Below, piece by piece: positions 6,404 to 6,691 of a stretch of DNA of 6,691 bases (positions are counted from its first letter, which is position 1; each line of letters begins with the position of its first letter). Below the pieces are notes generated by a model. That model did not search any database, was not told the DNA's origin, and worked only from the letters and a program-made list of their open reading frames with translations. The position numbers and the translations under genes are program-made. The stretch covers positions 1 to 6,691 of the forward strand of contig DASUFI010000282.1 in NCBI GenBank assembly GCA_036274635.1. Reading direction: 5' to 3'. The stretch comes from DASUFI01 sp036274635. GTDB lineage: Bacteria; Planctomycetota; B15-G4.

Positions 6404-6434
6404 CCAGGGCACCGATCACCCGCCCAGGGCACCG
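6404..6434. repeat. Two 11-bp direct repeats (CCAGGGCACCG), 20-bp period
   Basis: CCAGGGCACCG occurs at 6404-6414 and 6424-6434. The 20-bp period is close to two helical turns, so both copies face the same side of the DNA. A shorter match, GGGCACCG, is at 6495-6502. They could be tandem operator sites for the NYN-transporter operon or chance in GC-rich DNA. Confidence 0.35.
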
Positions 6435-6537
6435 CGGGCTCGCCCAGCCGCGCCTCTTGACCGCCCATCATTGCGACCGTAACCCCCGGACCGCGGGCAC
6501 CGGCGGAGGTCGCCTCTCGCGCTTTCCGAGGCGCCTT

Positions 6538-6546
6538 TGCTACGGT
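6538..6546 (+). promoter_or_regulatory. Candidate extended -10 promoter for tRNA-Thr
   Basis: TGC-TACGGT has the TGN extension and keeps the key T, A and final T of the -10 hexamer. Initiation about seven nt downstream would leave a leader of about ten nt before the tRNA 5' end at 6563. No clear -35 box is seen. Confidence 0.4.
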
Positions 6547-6562
6547 CTGCCGCCTTTGCCGC

Positions 6563-6637
6563 GCCGGGGTAGCTCAGCGGTAGAGCACGGCTTTCGTAAA
6601 GCTGAGGTCGTGGGTTCGATTCCCATCCCCGGCTCCA
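6563..6637 (+). tRNA. tRNA-Thr (anticodon CGU)
   Basis: The cloverleaf is complete. The acceptor GCCGGGG (6563-6569) pairs with CCCCGGC (6627-6633). The D stem is GCTC/GAGC. The anticodon stem CGGCT/AGCTG encloses the loop TTCGTAA, with anticodon CGT at 6595-6597 reading ACG threonine codons. The T arm is GTGGG-TTCGATT-CCCAT. The discriminator base is T6634 and CCA is encoded at 6635-6637. G1-C72, C2-G71 and G35-U36 fit known threonyl-tRNA synthetase identity elements. Without CCA the gene ends at 6634. Confidence 0.97.
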
Positions 6638-6651
6638 TGCGGCTCAGCGCC

Positions 6652-6691
6652 TCAACGGGTGGTGAACTGCACGAGCACGCGGCGCTCGCCA
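6652..6691 (-). CDS. C-terminal end of a possible OmpA/Pal-like protein (partial)
   Basis: The minus strand from the right edge reads GERRVLVQFTTR and a TGA at 6652-6654. OmpA-family peptidoglycan-binding domains typically end with an NRRV-x-[VIF] strand shortly before the C-terminus, which this resembles. Only 12 codons are visible, so the family is a guess; the frame itself is supported by the family-like ending and G/C-rich third positions. It runs convergently towards the tRNA gene, with 14 nt between them. Confidence 0.4.
   Translation of the reverse strand, partial: GERRVLVQFTTR

Larger units (their letters stand above)
6300..6562. other. Non-coding region between the NYN gene and tRNA-Thr
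   Basis: No convincing gene is seen on either strand; the short open frames have mixed third-position base use. It holds a possible -10 box for the NYN gene, an 11-bp direct repeat at 6404-6414 and 6424-6434, small GC-rich inverted repeats (CGCCTC 6511-6516 with GAGGCG 6528-6533), and a possible tRNA promoter. Confidence 0.5.

Noticed and set aside
6300..6419. Extension of the NYN protein to GTG 6419 or ATG 6326
   Set aside because: The added codons have many A/T third positions unlike the body, and they precede the strand that normally starts the fold. ATG 6326 cannot be fully excluded.
6563..6637. tRNA-Thr as an integration site for a mobile element
   Set aside because: No duplicate of the tRNA 3' end, integrase or phage gene is visible in the window.
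6637..6691. Plus-strand ATG at the end of the tRNA reading MRLSASTGG to the edge
   Set aside because: The ATG overlaps the encoded CCA of the tRNA and has no ribosome site; the minus-strand reading gives a better family-like ending.

Overview
The window comes from a very GC-rich bacterial chromosome. Coding regions use almost only G or C in the third codon position, and two secreted proteins carry features I associate with Planctomycetota: Pmp-like parallel beta-helix repeats and a C-terminal domain ending in a GFAASNGL motif. I therefore infer a planctomycete or close PVC relative. No rRNA or marker protein is present to prove it.

Layout, left to right. (1) A plus-strand gene enters from the left edge and ends at 1454. 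It encodes an alpha-solenoid (HEAT-like) protein with an embedded receiver-like domain that has lost its phosphoacceptor aspartate. (2) A short convergent gap holds a strong hairpin, a likely shared terminator. (3) Two minus-strand paralogous genes follow (1515-3146 and 3241-4905). Each encodes an exported right-handed beta-helix protein with signal peptide, helix coils and a 123-residue C-terminal domain. They are a tandem duplication with a period of about 1.76 kb, and each copy kept a bipartite upstream element at nearly the same distance from its start codon. (4) Upstream of these, also on the minus strand, lie an EamA/DMT-family membrane transporter (4994-5926) and a small NYN/YacP-like nuclease-fold protein (5937-6299), 10 nt apart and probably co-transcribed. 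(5) A non-coding stretch of about 260 bases (6300-6562) holds candidate promoters and an 11-bp direct repeat with a 20-bp period. (6) A complete tRNA-Thr(CGU) with encoded CCA sits at 6563-6637. (7) The last 40 bases look like the C-terminal end of a minus-strand OmpA-like gene.

The genes do not form an obvious single pathway. The two beta-helix genes are a functional pair, probably cell-surface or secreted, each apparently with its own promoter. The NYN protein and transporter form a two-gene operon with no evident biochemical link. I see no CRISPR array, insertion sequence, phage gene or known defence system. The most unusual items are the pseudo-receiver inside the solenoid protein, the conserved bipartite element before both beta-helix genes, and a possible leaderless start for the NYN gene.
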